64,000 nt of DNA, from contig NZ_QWDE01000001.1 in assembly GCF_003432065.1 (NCBI RefSeq), forward strand, positions 2,232,001 through 2,296,000, written 5' to 3'. The DNA is from Mucilaginibacter terrenus. Its GTDB lineage: Bacteria > Bacteroidota > Bacteroidia > Sphingobacteriales > Sphingobacteriaceae. Within the stretch, counting starts at the first letter, position 1, and every line of letters starts with the position of its first letter. The notes under the pieces were generated by a model, which saw only the letters and a program-made list of their open reading frames with translations, was not told where the DNA came from and did no database searches. A program made the translations under genes and the position numbers. This document shows, in pieces, positions 55,301 through 63,036 of the stretch.

Positions 55301-56014
55301 TACAAGGTCACACTTTACGATAGCTTGCTTAACAATAAGGTAGAAATTACCAATATAGACTATTCATTTAACGTGTACCGGGCAAAACCCGAAACATTTG
55401 GTGGTAAACGTTTTAAACTGATAATAGAACAACTGCCGGCACCGGTTACCTTTTTTGAGTTCAAAGGAAAGTTAAATGGTGATAAAAAAGGCTTGCTTAC
55501 CTGGCAAACCAACAGGTACCGCCTTGGCACAACTTACCAGGTACAACGCGCGCCGGATACAACAAACTTTACCGATATAGGCCTTGCCCAGGTAGGTGTT
55601 GATACTACAGGCAAGGGCAGTTATCAGCTTGTGGACTCCACCATACAGCAGGGCAATAATTATTACAGGCTTGTGCAAACGGATGTTTTTGGAAATAAAT
55701 CATACTCAAACAAAGTAATGATTAACTTAAGCAGCGCTGTTGGGCCTGTAGATGTTAAAAACGGATTTAAGCTTTACCCGAACCCGGTTGTAACAGGTTT
55801 TTCTATCCTGAGTGATAAAAGCTATACGGGCAAGGTGAGTTTCAGGATATACAACAGCAACAGTGAGATAAAAATTTCAGGCTCGTTTACACAACTAAAT
55901 GCGTTTGAATCCGTTAAACAGGACGTAAGCCAACTAAAATTAGGGGTTTACTTTATTGAACTTAGGGATGCAAACAATAAAGTGCTTACCACGCTTAAGT
56001 TTATAAAACAATAA
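52322..56014 (+). CDS. Giant T9SS-exported surface protein B, paralogue of A (1230 aa)
   Basis: Same architecture as its neighbour: signal peptide (VHAQ), N-terminal sandwich (about 25-240, MVWRLLYKNTGSTTDS, FLFDNYSISQ), solenoid-like block (about 490-620, SSAQTITNSNTSTTPSVVLGN), central beta region with FDKSTNNGATLRTYN, and T9SS tail (FKLYPNPVVTGFSILSD ... TLKFIKQ). The C-terminal third is nearly identical in protein to A while codons differ, as in an old duplication under selection. Residues about 245-410 have no match in A at the same place and hold a distinct Ser/Thr/Asn-rich domain. The frame begins at TTG like A. 30 nt after its stop a small membrane protein starts. Confidence 0.85.
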   Translation: MKQLLLRSLMAAVSVLLVATGVHAQVLLSDDFETSLTNTPASTTNPVWSGSLTEFAISSSPTISPLAGSSSLASYTHNSEDNIYTTYNAGTSNVNMVWRLLYKNTGSTTDSADPNNGKRSWNFWLAANGSNPTTCYGYYLTERQGVLYLRRYNGGTTNLASFTLTNNTTYSIKVTRRGSDGLWVLYVDAGTGEATTSRGSTNNQEVATTGTLYTILLSNDKNEPNTFLFDNYSISQASATLGCTTAGLASSSYLFSGDVNKAVHSFQLTYIEDLPIKQLTIYSSGALNNGQISSFSLVKSTNTTYGDGDDVTLTATDFTGNNNGSNFRFDNNNTNGYLLSGTSSATTVYFFLVLNLSSTFVNTSMTSTFSMSSANSSLVFSANNSINMAAYSCTGNTYSFGKLFDWYGNADLISGSPDLRWSSNKNWVLNGNTGSIPGAAPTQYDKVRIASINYVNSSRQPLVDASTTIAGLEYGSLSTSPTFTLNSGITVTVNGDVSNGNTAAALAGSGTLAIGGNFTNSSSATFTTNRTSASSQNTISFTSSSAQTITNSNTSTTPSVVLGNLTFSGGGTKTFAAGGYYSVSPYSTVTLSGSTIVSIPSSTTHLQLLTGTTTPFLTYAQIATIPTGSSIQGNIDYQVYFQGGSLFYRNYRAMAAPVYSGSYSASNGSYSLASLKNTFIITGLNGSANGFDKSTNNGATLRTYNPATNNYTFITSLNTLPTVASGQGFYMYYRGNNIAKPNATVNDPYGAKTNSTLGAGGNTYATPEAVTYTYTGVPNQGDVSAATLPNGSNYFYFIANPYAATLDANAVIAASNISLFTWTWDPVSGTYAVYDSSTPAASTHGAKRYIVPGQGFFVKNSNTSGSSKTLKITEAMKSTGNSASAVRLLSTGAPSVAAEPPVIRLQFYKNASVRDELGIVLSSVAKDSLDAGDAAHLNGDYLNLTSITPDNQYLTIDKRPFKGTRIIVPLFINVAADSIYTFKKTYLSPVMSNYKVTLYDSLLNNKVEITNIDYSFNVYRAKPETFGGKRFKLIIEQLPAPVTFFEFKGKLNGDKKGLLTWQTNRYRLGTTYQVQRAPDTTNFTDIGLAQVGVDTTGKGSYQLVDSTIQQGNNYYRLVQTDVFGNKSYSNKVMINLSSAVGPVDVKNGFKLYPNPVVTGFSILSDKSYTGKVSFRIYNSNSEIKISGSFTQLNAFESVKQDVSQLKLGVYFIELRDANNKVLTTLKFIKQ

Positions 56015-56044
56015 TTGCAAATAGAGAAGTTAGAAGTAGTGAAA

Positions 56045-56284
56045 ATGGATTTGCGTAACAACTTAAAAAAAGGCCTGGCCTTTATAACAACCTTTATTAT
56101 TGCTAATGCCCTCTCGCTGGCAGCATTTGCACAGCCTGTTGATCCTGGCGATGGCGATTGCGGCACCAGTCCGGATGATGCCTGCCAGGTACCGCTTGAT
56201 ACCTGGGTGATTGTGTTGGTGGCAGCTGGGTTAATTTACGGTATTTACCACCTTAACAAAAAACAAAAGGCCCTTTGCGCTTAA
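56045..56284 (+). CDS. Small exported protein with a C-terminal PID-CTERM-like anchor (79 aa)
   Basis: A Sec signal (ending ANALSLAAFA) is followed by only about 30 mature residues with two Cys (DGDCGTSPDDACQ) and then a C-terminal tripartite segment: VPLD, hydrophobic WVIVLVAAGLIYGIYH and basic KKQK. This resembles short Bacteroidota C-terminal sorting signals with a PID motif preceding a membrane helix and basic end, with PLD in place of PID (recalled from family knowledge). An anchor for a surface complex is a possible role. Start taken at ATG 56045; a TTG at 56015 and GTG at 56039 are in frame. The stop codon lies within a terminator hairpin. Confidence 0.75.
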   Translation: MDLRNNLKKGLAFITTFIIANALSLAAFAQPVDPGDGDCGTSPDDACQVPLDTWVIVLVAAGLIYGIYHLNKKQKALCA

Positions 56285-56299
56285 TGCAAAAGGCCTTTC
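56265..56299. terminator. Terminator overlapping the stop of the small anchored protein
   Basis: AAAAGGCC at 56266-56273 with GGCCTTT after ATGCAAAA; inner TTTGC/GCAAA pairs extend the stem. It also serves the convergent DUF4136 gene ending at 56320. Confidence 0.8.
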
Positions 56300-56319
56300 T
56301 CCAATTTATATTTTATTAA

Positions 56320-56937
56320 TTACGACTTTCTTGCCGGCGCATTCAGGTCAAGCTGTTTGATGATGCCGTTAACTACCTTAGGCAAATCGTTCATGGTTTG
56401 TTTTGGATTGTGCAATTCGCCCACACCATAGCCTCTCCATACAACCGTATTAGTTTTAGGATCAATCAGGTCGATAATAACCGTACCCTCTTTGTAATGC
56501 ACACGTTGCGCAAAGGTTGGACCGTAGTAAGGGCCGTAACCAAAGCCATAGCCATATGCCCAAGGGCGGTAAAAACCGTATCCAAAACCATAAGGATATC
56601 CCCAGCCGCCATAAGCGTAAGGTGAATAAAACTCGGTTTTAGTGCCGCGGCCGGTGACCGTTGCATAAGCCACCAACAGGTCTGGCGACTGGTTATTGTA
56701 CGACAATCCTTTTTGTGTTAACGCCTCTTTTGTTGCCTGCTGTAATTTGCCGTTGCCAATCTCATCAAGCGGGCGCCATTGCTTGTTTGGGTTCTTTTGT
56801 AAAGGAGCCCAGGCAAAGGTACGGTATTGGGTAAGATTGGTTTTGTTAGCTGCAGCGGTATAGTAATTATAGCTGCTGCATGCTGATAGTAGCGATACGA
56901 AGGCTACTGCCAGCATTAAGTGAATGTATTTTCTCAT
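56320..56937 (-). CDS. DUF4136 lipoprotein (205 aa)
   Basis: Signal peptide with lipobox LLSACSS. The mature part has the DUF4136 pattern YRTFAWAPLQ, IQQATKEALTQKGLSY-like helix and VIIDLIDPKTNTVVWRGYGVGEL near the C-terminus. A middle Gly/Tyr/Pro-rich stretch (YAYGGWGYPYGFGYGFYRP) is unusual and resembles extended linkers. The start ATG at 56937 has an AGAGGTG stretch 5 nt upstream, a rare Shine-Dalgarno-like signal in this window. A GTG at 56943 would add two residues. Confidence 0.85.
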   Translation of the reverse strand: MRKYIHLMLAVAFVSLLSACSSYNYYTAAANKTNLTQYRTFAWAPLQKNPNKQWRPLDEIGNGKLQQATKEALTQKGLSYNNQSPDLLVAYATVTGRGTKTEFYSPYAYGGWGYPYGFGYGFYRPWAYGYGFGYGPYYGPTFAQRVHYKEGTVIIDLIDPKTNTVVWRGYGVGELHNPKQTMNDLPKVVNGIIKQLDLNAPARKS

Positions 56938-57043
56938 GATCACACCTCTTATTTTAAGTCTTAGACAACAATGTAGCTGAAGGTTTAATGATAGAAAAAA
57001 TATTTTTTTATTTAATTATCACTCTAAACAACACAGGTAACTA

Positions 57044-58693
57044 CTAGGTAAGGTACTTCCCTACAATAGGCATCCTGCGGCCCATTCCAAATGCTTTTGG
57101 CGACACCCTCAGGATAGGCGGTGTTTGGTAGCGCTTGTGCTCTGCGAGGTTCACCAGGCGAATGACTTTACGCACGACCGCTTCATCAAAGCCCTGGTTG
57201 ATGATACCTGCAGATGACTTGCGGTGCTCCAGGTATTGCACCAGTATAGCGTCCAGCGTATCGTATTCAGGTAACGAATCGGTATCCTTCTGCCCAGGTC
57301 TTAGCTCGGCAGATGGCGGTTTAACAATGGTATTCTCCGGTATGATCTCCCTGTCGCGGTTAATTTCCCGCGCAAGCTCAAACACTTGACTTTTATACAC
57401 ATCGCCAATTACAGAAATGCCGCCGCACATATCGCCATACAGCGTTCCGTAACCTACGGCAGCCTCGCTTTTGTTAGATGTATTCAGCAATATGTAGCCA
57501 AACTTATTGCACATAGCCATCAGCAGTACGGCCCTGCTGCGTGCCTGTATATTTTCTTCCGCAATGTTGAACGGCAGGTTCTTAAATTGTTGCGCCAGCG
57601 CTTTTTCAAAACTGTCGGTAACATTGCCTATCATAATGGTTTCGCTTTTGCAGCCAAGGTTCTTCACCAGGTCTTCAGCATCCTTAATGGAGTGGTCGCT
57701 TGAGAAATGCGAGGGTAGCAACACCGCCATCACATTCTCTGGCCCTAGTGCCTCGGCAGCAAGAGCACATACAACAGCCGAGTCTATACCGCCAGACAAT
57801 CCCAATATCGCCTGTTTAAAGCCGGACTTTGAGAAATAATCGCGTATACCCAATATTAATCCCTGGTGTATCTGCTCAATATCGGTTTGCCGTTCACCGC
57901 GTATGGTAGATTCATGTTCGAAGCTGATGTTACCGCTATCGTCAAGCGTGTAATAGCAAAGCGACTCTTTAAAGTAAGGCATTTCATCAACCATTTTCCC
58001 ATCCTTGTCAAACACCAGCGACCCGCCGTCGAAGATTAGTTCTGTCTGCGCGCCAACGTGGTTTACGTAAAACAGCGGCAACTTGTACCGGCTGGCGTTA
58101 TCCTTCAGTATGGCAATACGTTCTTCGTCGTGATTATAGGCGAATGGAGACGCCGCTATGTTTATCATCACGTCCGGATTTTCCTTTATGAGAGTATCCA
58201 TTGGGCGGGTTACGTACAACGGGTTCTCTATAGTGTTCCAAAGGTCTTCGCAAATGGTGAGTGCGATAAGCTTACCTTTAAAATCAATACACTTAAACTG
58301 AGTTGAAGGTTCAAAATAACGATACTCGTCAAAAACATCGTAATTTGGGAGCAGCGCCTTGTTTACCTGCGCCGTTACCTTACCATTCTCAATAAAGTAC
58401 GCCGAATTATTGAGGTCCTTTCCTTCGGGGTTATTGTTAGGTGTAGGTACTCCTATAATACAGGCAATGCCGGTGCATTCTTTCGCAATAGTTTGTGCAG
58501 CCTGTTCACATAAATCAATAAATTCATTAAACTCCAGGAAGTCCCGCGCGGGATAGCCGCATACACAAAGCTCGGAGAACACCACTAAGTCGGCACCATT
58601 ATCGCGAGCCTGGTGTATGCTGTCTATTATCTTTTTAGTATTGGCTTCAAAGTTGCCTATATGGTAGTTAAGCTGCGCTAATGCTATCTTCAT
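57044..58693 (-). CDS. nadE: Glutamine-dependent NAD+ synthetase (549 aa)
   Basis: Final step of NAD synthesis: deamido-NAD plus ATP plus glutamine to NAD. The N-terminal nitrilase-type glutaminase has Glu in VVFSELCVCGYPARD, Lys in KALLPNYDVFDEYRYF and Cys in LTICEDLW. The C-terminal ATP-pyrophosphatase has LGLSGGIDSAVVCALAAEALG (PP-loop), SNKSEAAVGYGTLYGDMCGG and PPSAELRPGQKD. Length matches the two-domain family. Divergent from gldB, a pairing that is common in Bacteroidota. Confidence 0.95.
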   Translation of the reverse strand: MKIALAQLNYHIGNFEANTKKIIDSIHQARDNGADLVVFSELCVCGYPARDFLEFNEFIDLCEQAAQTIAKECTGIACIIGVPTPNNNPEGKDLNNSAYFIENGKVTAQVNKALLPNYDVFDEYRYFEPSTQFKCIDFKGKLIALTICEDLWNTIENPLYVTRPMDTLIKENPDVMINIAASPFAYNHDEERIAILKDNASRYKLPLFYVNHVGAQTELIFDGGSLVFDKDGKMVDEMPYFKESLCYYTLDDSGNISFEHESTIRGERQTDIEQIHQGLILGIRDYFSKSGFKQAILGLSGGIDSAVVCALAAEALGPENVMAVLLPSHFSSDHSIKDAEDLVKNLGCKSETIMIGNVTDSFEKALAQQFKNLPFNIAEENIQARSRAVLLMAMCNKFGYILLNTSNKSEAAVGYGTLYGDMCGGISVIGDVYKSQVFELAREINRDREIIPENTIVKPPSAELRPGQKDTDSLPEYDTLDAILVQYLEHRKSSAGIINQGFDEAVVRKVIRLVNLAEHKRYQTPPILRVSPKAFGMGRRMPIVGKYLT

Positions 58694-58737
58694 AATGTAC
58701 AGGGTAGATTGCTTGCGGGGTAATGCAAATAAAAAAT

Positions 58738-58745
58738 TATTTTTG
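58738..58745 (+). promoter_or_regulatory. -7 box for gldB
   Basis: TATTTTTG, exact TAnnTTTG match, 14 nt before the ATG at 58760, in the nadE-gldB gap. Confidence 0.6.
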
Positions 58746-58759
58746 CTAAAACCTCGGGG

Positions 58760-59809
58760 ATGAACTTGCTTTTAAATAAAACGACACTTGCTTATTTAAG
58801 TTTTATCGTACTCATATTTTCCGCTTGTAACAAACATAAAAAAATTGACGTTAGCAACATACCTGTTGACGTAAAAATAGAACGGTTTGATCATGATTTT
58901 GATTCGCTGCGCACTAAACCTATGGATGAACAGGCGGGCCAGTTATACAAGAAATACGGTGTGTTTTACACCGACTTTATAGAACGGGTACTAAGGGCAG
59001 GCACCTCACGTGATACGGCCTACTTTACTAAGCTGCACGCCATCTTTGCCGATAGATCATACATGGACCTTAAGCACGATGTAGACTCGGTTTACCCCAA
59101 CCTGGATAAGCAGGAAGCGGAACTTACCGATGCCTTCCGGCGCATAAAATATTACTATCCTAAAAAGAACCTGCCTAAAGTGTACGCATATTTCTCCGGC
59201 TTCGAAGCGCAAACTACACTTGGCGAAGGTTACTTTGGTATAGGCCTGGATTTGTTCCTGGGGGCTAACTCGCGTTTTTACCCTGCGCTTGTAACGGCAT
59301 TTCCGCATTATGTAAGCCGCAGGTTCACACCGGATAATATTACCCCACGCGTGGTTGAGGGTTTAGCCCGTGAAGATATGTTTGTGGAGGATGACAAGAA
59401 TACAACACTACTGGCCAAAATGATCTATAATGGTAAGATCATGTACTTTATGGACCAGGTGATGCCTGATGTACCCGATTCTACCAAAATTGGTTATACC
59501 GGCAAGCAGCTTAAGTGGTGCGAAAGCTTTAAGGGCGATATGTGGAGCTTCTTTCTGGAGGAAAACCTGCTTTATAACAGCGATTACCAAAGTATACAAA
59601 AGTACCTGAACGAAGCTCCTTTCACCCCGGGGATAGGCGAAAACAACGAGTCGGCACCAAAGCTGGCTATTTGGACGGGCTGGCAAATTGTACGCACCTA
59701 CATGGACAAACATCCGAACGTTACCCTGCAGCAGCTAATGGCCGATAATGATGCCCAAAAGATACTGAACGAAGCCAAGTACCGGCCTAAAAACAACGTG
59801 CAAGAATAG
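58760..59809 (+). CDS. gldB: Gliding motility lipoprotein GldB (349 aa)
   Basis: Lipoprotein of the gliding/T9SS set; mutants in related gliding bacteria lose motility. The lipobox is IFSACNK (Cys 22), followed by the GldB opening VDVKIERFDHDFDSL and blocks YFGIGLDLFLGANSRFYP, and PRVVEGLAREDM. Length agrees with the family. No gldC follows, although gldB and gldC are neighbours in many relatives; instead there is a terminator and a minus-strand small gene. T9SS substrates in this window support a working system elsewhere. Confidence 0.92.
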   Translation: MNLLLNKTTLAYLSFIVLIFSACNKHKKIDVSNIPVDVKIERFDHDFDSLRTKPMDEQAGQLYKKYGVFYTDFIERVLRAGTSRDTAYFTKLHAIFADRSYMDLKHDVDSVYPNLDKQEAELTDAFRRIKYYYPKKNLPKVYAYFSGFEAQTTLGEGYFGIGLDLFLGANSRFYPALVTAFPHYVSRRFTPDNITPRVVEGLAREDMFVEDDKNTTLLAKMIYNGKIMYFMDQVMPDVPDSTKIGYTGKQLKWCESFKGDMWSFFLEENLLYNSDYQSIQKYLNEAPFTPGIGENNESAPKLAIWTGWQIVRTYMDKHPNVTLQQLMADNDAQKILNEAKYRPKNNVQE

Positions 59810-59827
59810 CTACAACTGCAAAAACAA

Positions 59828-59855
59828 AAAAGCGCCTCAATACGGAAGCGCTTTT
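59828..59855. terminator. Terminator between gldB and the small membrane gene
   Basis: AAAAGCGC and GCGCTTTT with T-runs on both strands; serves both convergent genes. Confidence 0.8.
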
Positions 59856-59879
59856 AATATTTATCGGGTAAAAACTACC

Positions 59880-60068
59880 TTATTCTAATATCCTGAAAAC
59901 AGCTCTCAGGCAAAGTATCGACGCTATTAACAAAATGATGTTAGAGATAAGCGTTGCATGAGGGAACTCTGCAAATCTTAAGAAACAACCGACTAGCCCA
60001 AGAGCAACGGTTAACACGATGAATATGTAGTGGCTTTCTGAATTTGCTTCTTTTATTGATGATGCCAT
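59880..60068 (-). CDS. Small two-helix membrane protein (62 aa)
   Basis: Unrecognised family. Short polar N-terminus (MASSIKEANSES), then hydrophobic HYIFIVLTVALGLVGCFL and ISNIILLIASILCLRAVFRI. The gene is supported by a perfect -7 box TATTTTTG 22 nt before the ATG and by the shared terminator after its stop. Function unknown. Confidence 0.6.
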   Translation of the reverse strand: MASSIKEANSESHYIFIVLTVALGLVGCFLRFAEFPHATLISNIILLIASILCLRAVFRILE

Positions 60069-60090
60069 TGTATGCTGTTTTTTGTTGTGG

Positions 60091-60098
60091 CAAAAATA
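60091..60098 (-). promoter_or_regulatory. -7 box for the 62-aa gene
   Basis: TATTTTTG on the minus strand, exact TAnnTTTG match, 22 nt before the start. Confidence 0.55.
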
Positions 60099-60128
60099 GA
60101 AATGTTTACCGAAAAAAGCGACAAGTTT

Positions 60129-61136
60129 TTAAGCTTTTACCTCTTTTTTGGTCCAGCCCTGCGGCAGGTTTTCTTCAATCTCTATATTCTCGAACTCGGC
60201 ACTGGCACGTGAACCTACCACTTTGGCCCATGCAGCCATTTTACTGATGCCCTCTTTAAGGCTTACGTTCTGGCTTTTGCCAAAAACTCCTGCCGCTTTC
60301 GAGTGGTCGCTATGCGCGTGCATTACCTCTTTACGTGCTTCCAGGTGAGTAACTTTTGGCTCAACACCAAGTTCATCGGCAACTACCTGTACCAGCTCGT
60401 TAACAGTATAAGGTCTATCGGCACCTACGTTAAATACTTCGTTGTATGAGGCTGGTACGTTTATGCAATTAGCAATATGCGGCGCAACGTCATCAATATA
60501 ACTGAAAGCGCGTGTTTGCTCGCCATCACCAAAAATGGTCATTGGTTTTTCCTGCATAATCTGGTTCATGAAAATACCAATAACGTTACGGTACTTGTCG
60601 CCAATGTTCTGGTTCTCGCCATACACGTTGTGCGGACGGAAGATAACATAATTTAAACCGAACATGTGATGAGCGGCTTTGAGGTCCATTTCCACGGCGT
60701 ATTTAGCTACTCCGTACGGATCTTCAGGCTGTGGCACCATGCTCTCCAGCATTGGCAACTGGCCTGCACCGTAAACCGCGATAGATGAGGTAAACACAAA
60801 GCATTTCACTTTATGCAAAACCGACAGGTTAATTAAATTCACTGATCCTATCAGGTTATTATTGTAGTTAAACCGGCGGATAAAATGCGACAGGCCTTCG
60901 GCTGCGTAGGCCGCAAGGTGATATACGTAGTCAAACTGGTGCTTGTCAAACAAGGACTGCAGCAGTTCATAATCGTTGATAGACCCTTTAATAAACTCTA
61001 CACCTTCGGGCACGTGGTCTTCAAAACCGCCGCTAAGGTCATCAAGCACAATTACTTTGTGGCCTAAGTTTAAACAATGCTTAGCTACGTGTGAGCCAAT
61101 AAAGCCGGCTCCGCCGGTCACCAGTGATGTGATCAT
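60129..61136 (-). CDS. NAD-dependent nucleotide-sugar epimerase/dehydratase (335 aa)
   Basis: Extended SDR enzyme related to UDP-glucose 4-epimerase. Glycine motif VTGGAGFIGSHV, the DLSGG loop, the catalytic block SSIAVYGAGQLP and the YxxxK of YGVAKYAVE, followed by the substrate-domain FRPHNVYGENQNIGDKYRN. The sequence LSVLHKVKCFVFTSS resembles UDP-glucose/GlcNAc epimerases; the sugar cannot be told from the sequence. C-terminal extension of about 25 residues ends EEVKA (acidic tail). Transcription start -7 box TATATTTG is 56 nt upstream. Confidence 0.88.
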   Translation of the reverse strand: MITSLVTGGAGFIGSHVAKHCLNLGHKVIVLDDLSGGFEDHVPEGVEFIKGSINDYELLQSLFDKHQFDYVYHLAAYAAEGLSHFIRRFNYNNNLIGSVNLINLSVLHKVKCFVFTSSIAVYGAGQLPMLESMVPQPEDPYGVAKYAVEMDLKAAHHMFGLNYVIFRPHNVYGENQNIGDKYRNVIGIFMNQIMQEKPMTIFGDGEQTRAFSYIDDVAPHIANCINVPASYNEVFNVGADRPYTVNELVQVVADELGVEPKVTHLEARKEVMHAHSDHSKAAGVFGKSQNVSLKEGISKMAAWAKVVGSRASAEFENIEIEENLPQGWTKKEVKA

Positions 61137-61192
61137 ATTTATTAATTTATTTATCTTTTATGATTGTATTAGTAACGACACCTGTGCCTACT

Positions 61193-61200
61193 CAAATATA
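61193..61200 (-). promoter_or_regulatory. -7 box for the epimerase gene
   Basis: TATATTTG on the minus strand, exact TAnnTTTG match, 56 nt before the ATG. Confidence 0.55.
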
Positions 61201-61212
61201 AAAAACTTTATC

Positions 61213-63003
61213 CTAGTTACTCCCGGTAGTTGTACTTAAATCTGCAGGCTGTGCCATTACGGCTACTGCTTGCAAAAACCAGGCCGCATGTGGTATCCAT
61301 TGCTCGGTCCAGCGCCATTCATCACCAGCTGCTTCTTTCTTAAAATCTATACCCGAGCCATCTGCACTACCGTTTTTACCGGTAATACCGTTTGATATGC
61401 CTCCTCGTTCGCTGCCATGCCCGTAATTAGATTGCATATACGGCACATTATTTTTCCCAAAACCGTATACGAAACACATATCGTAAGGGTTGCAGCCCAT
61501 TATCCATGATAGTTGCTGTGAAGCGTACGCCGCGAGTGTTGCCTTAGTTCCCCAGGTGCCCGGCGAAGGATAAGCTACCCTGCCGCCCAAAATTGCTGCT
61601 GCAGCCAATGACCCAAGCCTTGCATTTTCGCCCTGCCACCACCATCCTGTCTCATTTTCATGCGGGATAAAAAAGCCGTCTTTTACTTTTCCATTAAACA
61701 GGAAGCTTTGCCGCGCGTAACCAAAGGGATTGCTTACCCGGCCGGTTACTGCCAGGTTATAATCAAGCGCCTGTTTTATTGTCCGCAGCGCCGGGTCGCG
61801 GTAAGTTATATCCTTTTCTTTAGCCAGGTAGCGCGTAAGGGCAACTACCGGGAGCCCGGCATCTGATGCGTGAAAGAAAGGCCGCCCTTTATCATTGGAG
61901 AGAAAATAGCCGTCGGGCGTCATACGTTTACTTAAATTTGCTGCCCGCTTACGTGCTTCGTCGCGGTACTGATCTTCGTTAGTGGCTATCCATAGTTCGG
62001 TAGCTGCCATCAGCGCGCAGTAATCGTCTATAATGTTCTCCTTACCATCATCATCGTATTTAGTATTATTTTGCAGCAGGTGGGCAAAACCTCTTTTTGC
62101 AGCATCAAGGTATTGGTCTGATGTAAACTCGCCCTTCTTTTTCCATTGTGATATGCGGGCAAGCGCCGCTATAGCCATGCCACCACCCTCACGAAAGGCA
62201 CACTGGTACTGGTTGGTAGTAACGCTGTTGGCCAGCAGTCCTACTACTCTGCGGGCGTTAGGGTCCTTATTAAAGTAGCTGAACACGATCATGTAAAAGT
62301 ATCCATCCTTGCTGAGGGCACGCACCATGTAGTCGGCGCCATACAGCGCTTCATTATCCAGCGAATCTTTAAGTTTCCATTTAGTAAGTAATTGCGGAAT
62401 AGCTTCTGATGCACTTACCATGCTCCACGTTACCAGCGGTATCTGCTGGGGTGAAAAATAGTTGGCGTAGGCGAGGTGAGAAAAATACTTGCTTACATCG
62501 CCTGAAGCATCGCACCATCCGCCCCTCATATCTACCCGTTCGTTACTACCAAACAGTTGCATTTTAGCGTCGGCGGCCAGTTCGCCGGGTGTGGTAGCCC
62601 GTTGTTTATTATAGTAATGAATTATAGAGGACAGCGTTTGCCTTGTTACAGCGTTCTCGCCTATCACAAAGGGATATGAGGTGTATGTTACCTTGTCATA
62701 AACAATGCGCAACTTGTATTTGCCGGCACTGCTGAAGGGTGTGAAGTCCGCCTGCATAAACAGCTTACCTGGTGCCCAATCGGTAATGGTCTGCGGTTCG
62801 TTAAGCATACCGGTAAAGGCAACCTTGCCGGTAGCAACATTAACCAGGGTAAAGGCAAATGGCTTGGTAAGTTTGCTGTCAAACTGCACCACGGCCATTT
62901 TGGGGCTTTTGCTATCGAAGCCTATCTGGTTTACGTAGATGACTGGAGCTGCCTTTACATACGCCGCAATCAACAGAAGAACTATAGTGTAGAGTTTATT
63001 CAT
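61213..63003 (-). CDS. GH9-family glycoside hydrolase (596 aa)
   Basis: Exported enzyme: signal peptide MNKLYTIVLLLIAAYVKA. N-terminal CelD_N-like Ig domain (about 20-110, IYVNQIGFDSKSPKMAVVQ), then the (alpha/alpha)6 catalytic domain. The family DAGD motif occurs as GGWCDASGDVSKY, one residue longer than usual; the C-terminal acid/base region is HENETGWWWQGENARLGSL, and the substrate block is YGHGSERGGISNGITG. The cellulase assignment is not assured: close GH9 groups include exo-glucosaminidases. Start taken at the ATG giving the signal peptide (63003). The ThuA gene is 33 nt upstream in the same operon. Confidence 0.88.
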   Translation of the reverse strand: MNKLYTIVLLLIAAYVKAAPVIYVNQIGFDSKSPKMAVVQFDSKLTKPFAFTLVNVATGKVAFTGMLNEPQTITDWAPGKLFMQADFTPFSSAGKYKLRIVYDKVTYTSYPFVIGENAVTRQTLSSIIHYYNKQRATTPGELAADAKMQLFGSNERVDMRGGWCDASGDVSKYFSHLAYANYFSPQQIPLVTWSMVSASEAIPQLLTKWKLKDSLDNEALYGADYMVRALSKDGYFYMIVFSYFNKDPNARRVVGLLANSVTTNQYQCAFREGGGMAIAALARISQWKKKGEFTSDQYLDAAKRGFAHLLQNNTKYDDDGKENIIDDYCALMAATELWIATNEDQYRDEARKRAANLSKRMTPDGYFLSNDKGRPFFHASDAGLPVVALTRYLAKEKDITYRDPALRTIKQALDYNLAVTGRVSNPFGYARQSFLFNGKVKDGFFIPHENETGWWWQGENARLGSLAAAAILGGRVAYPSPGTWGTKATLAAYASQQLSWIMGCNPYDMCFVYGFGKNNVPYMQSNYGHGSERGGISNGITGKNGSADGSGIDFKKEAAGDEWRWTEQWIPHAAWFLQAVAVMAQPADLSTTTGSN

Positions 63004-63036
63004 ATTAAGATCTATCAGCACAACAATGCTGAATTG

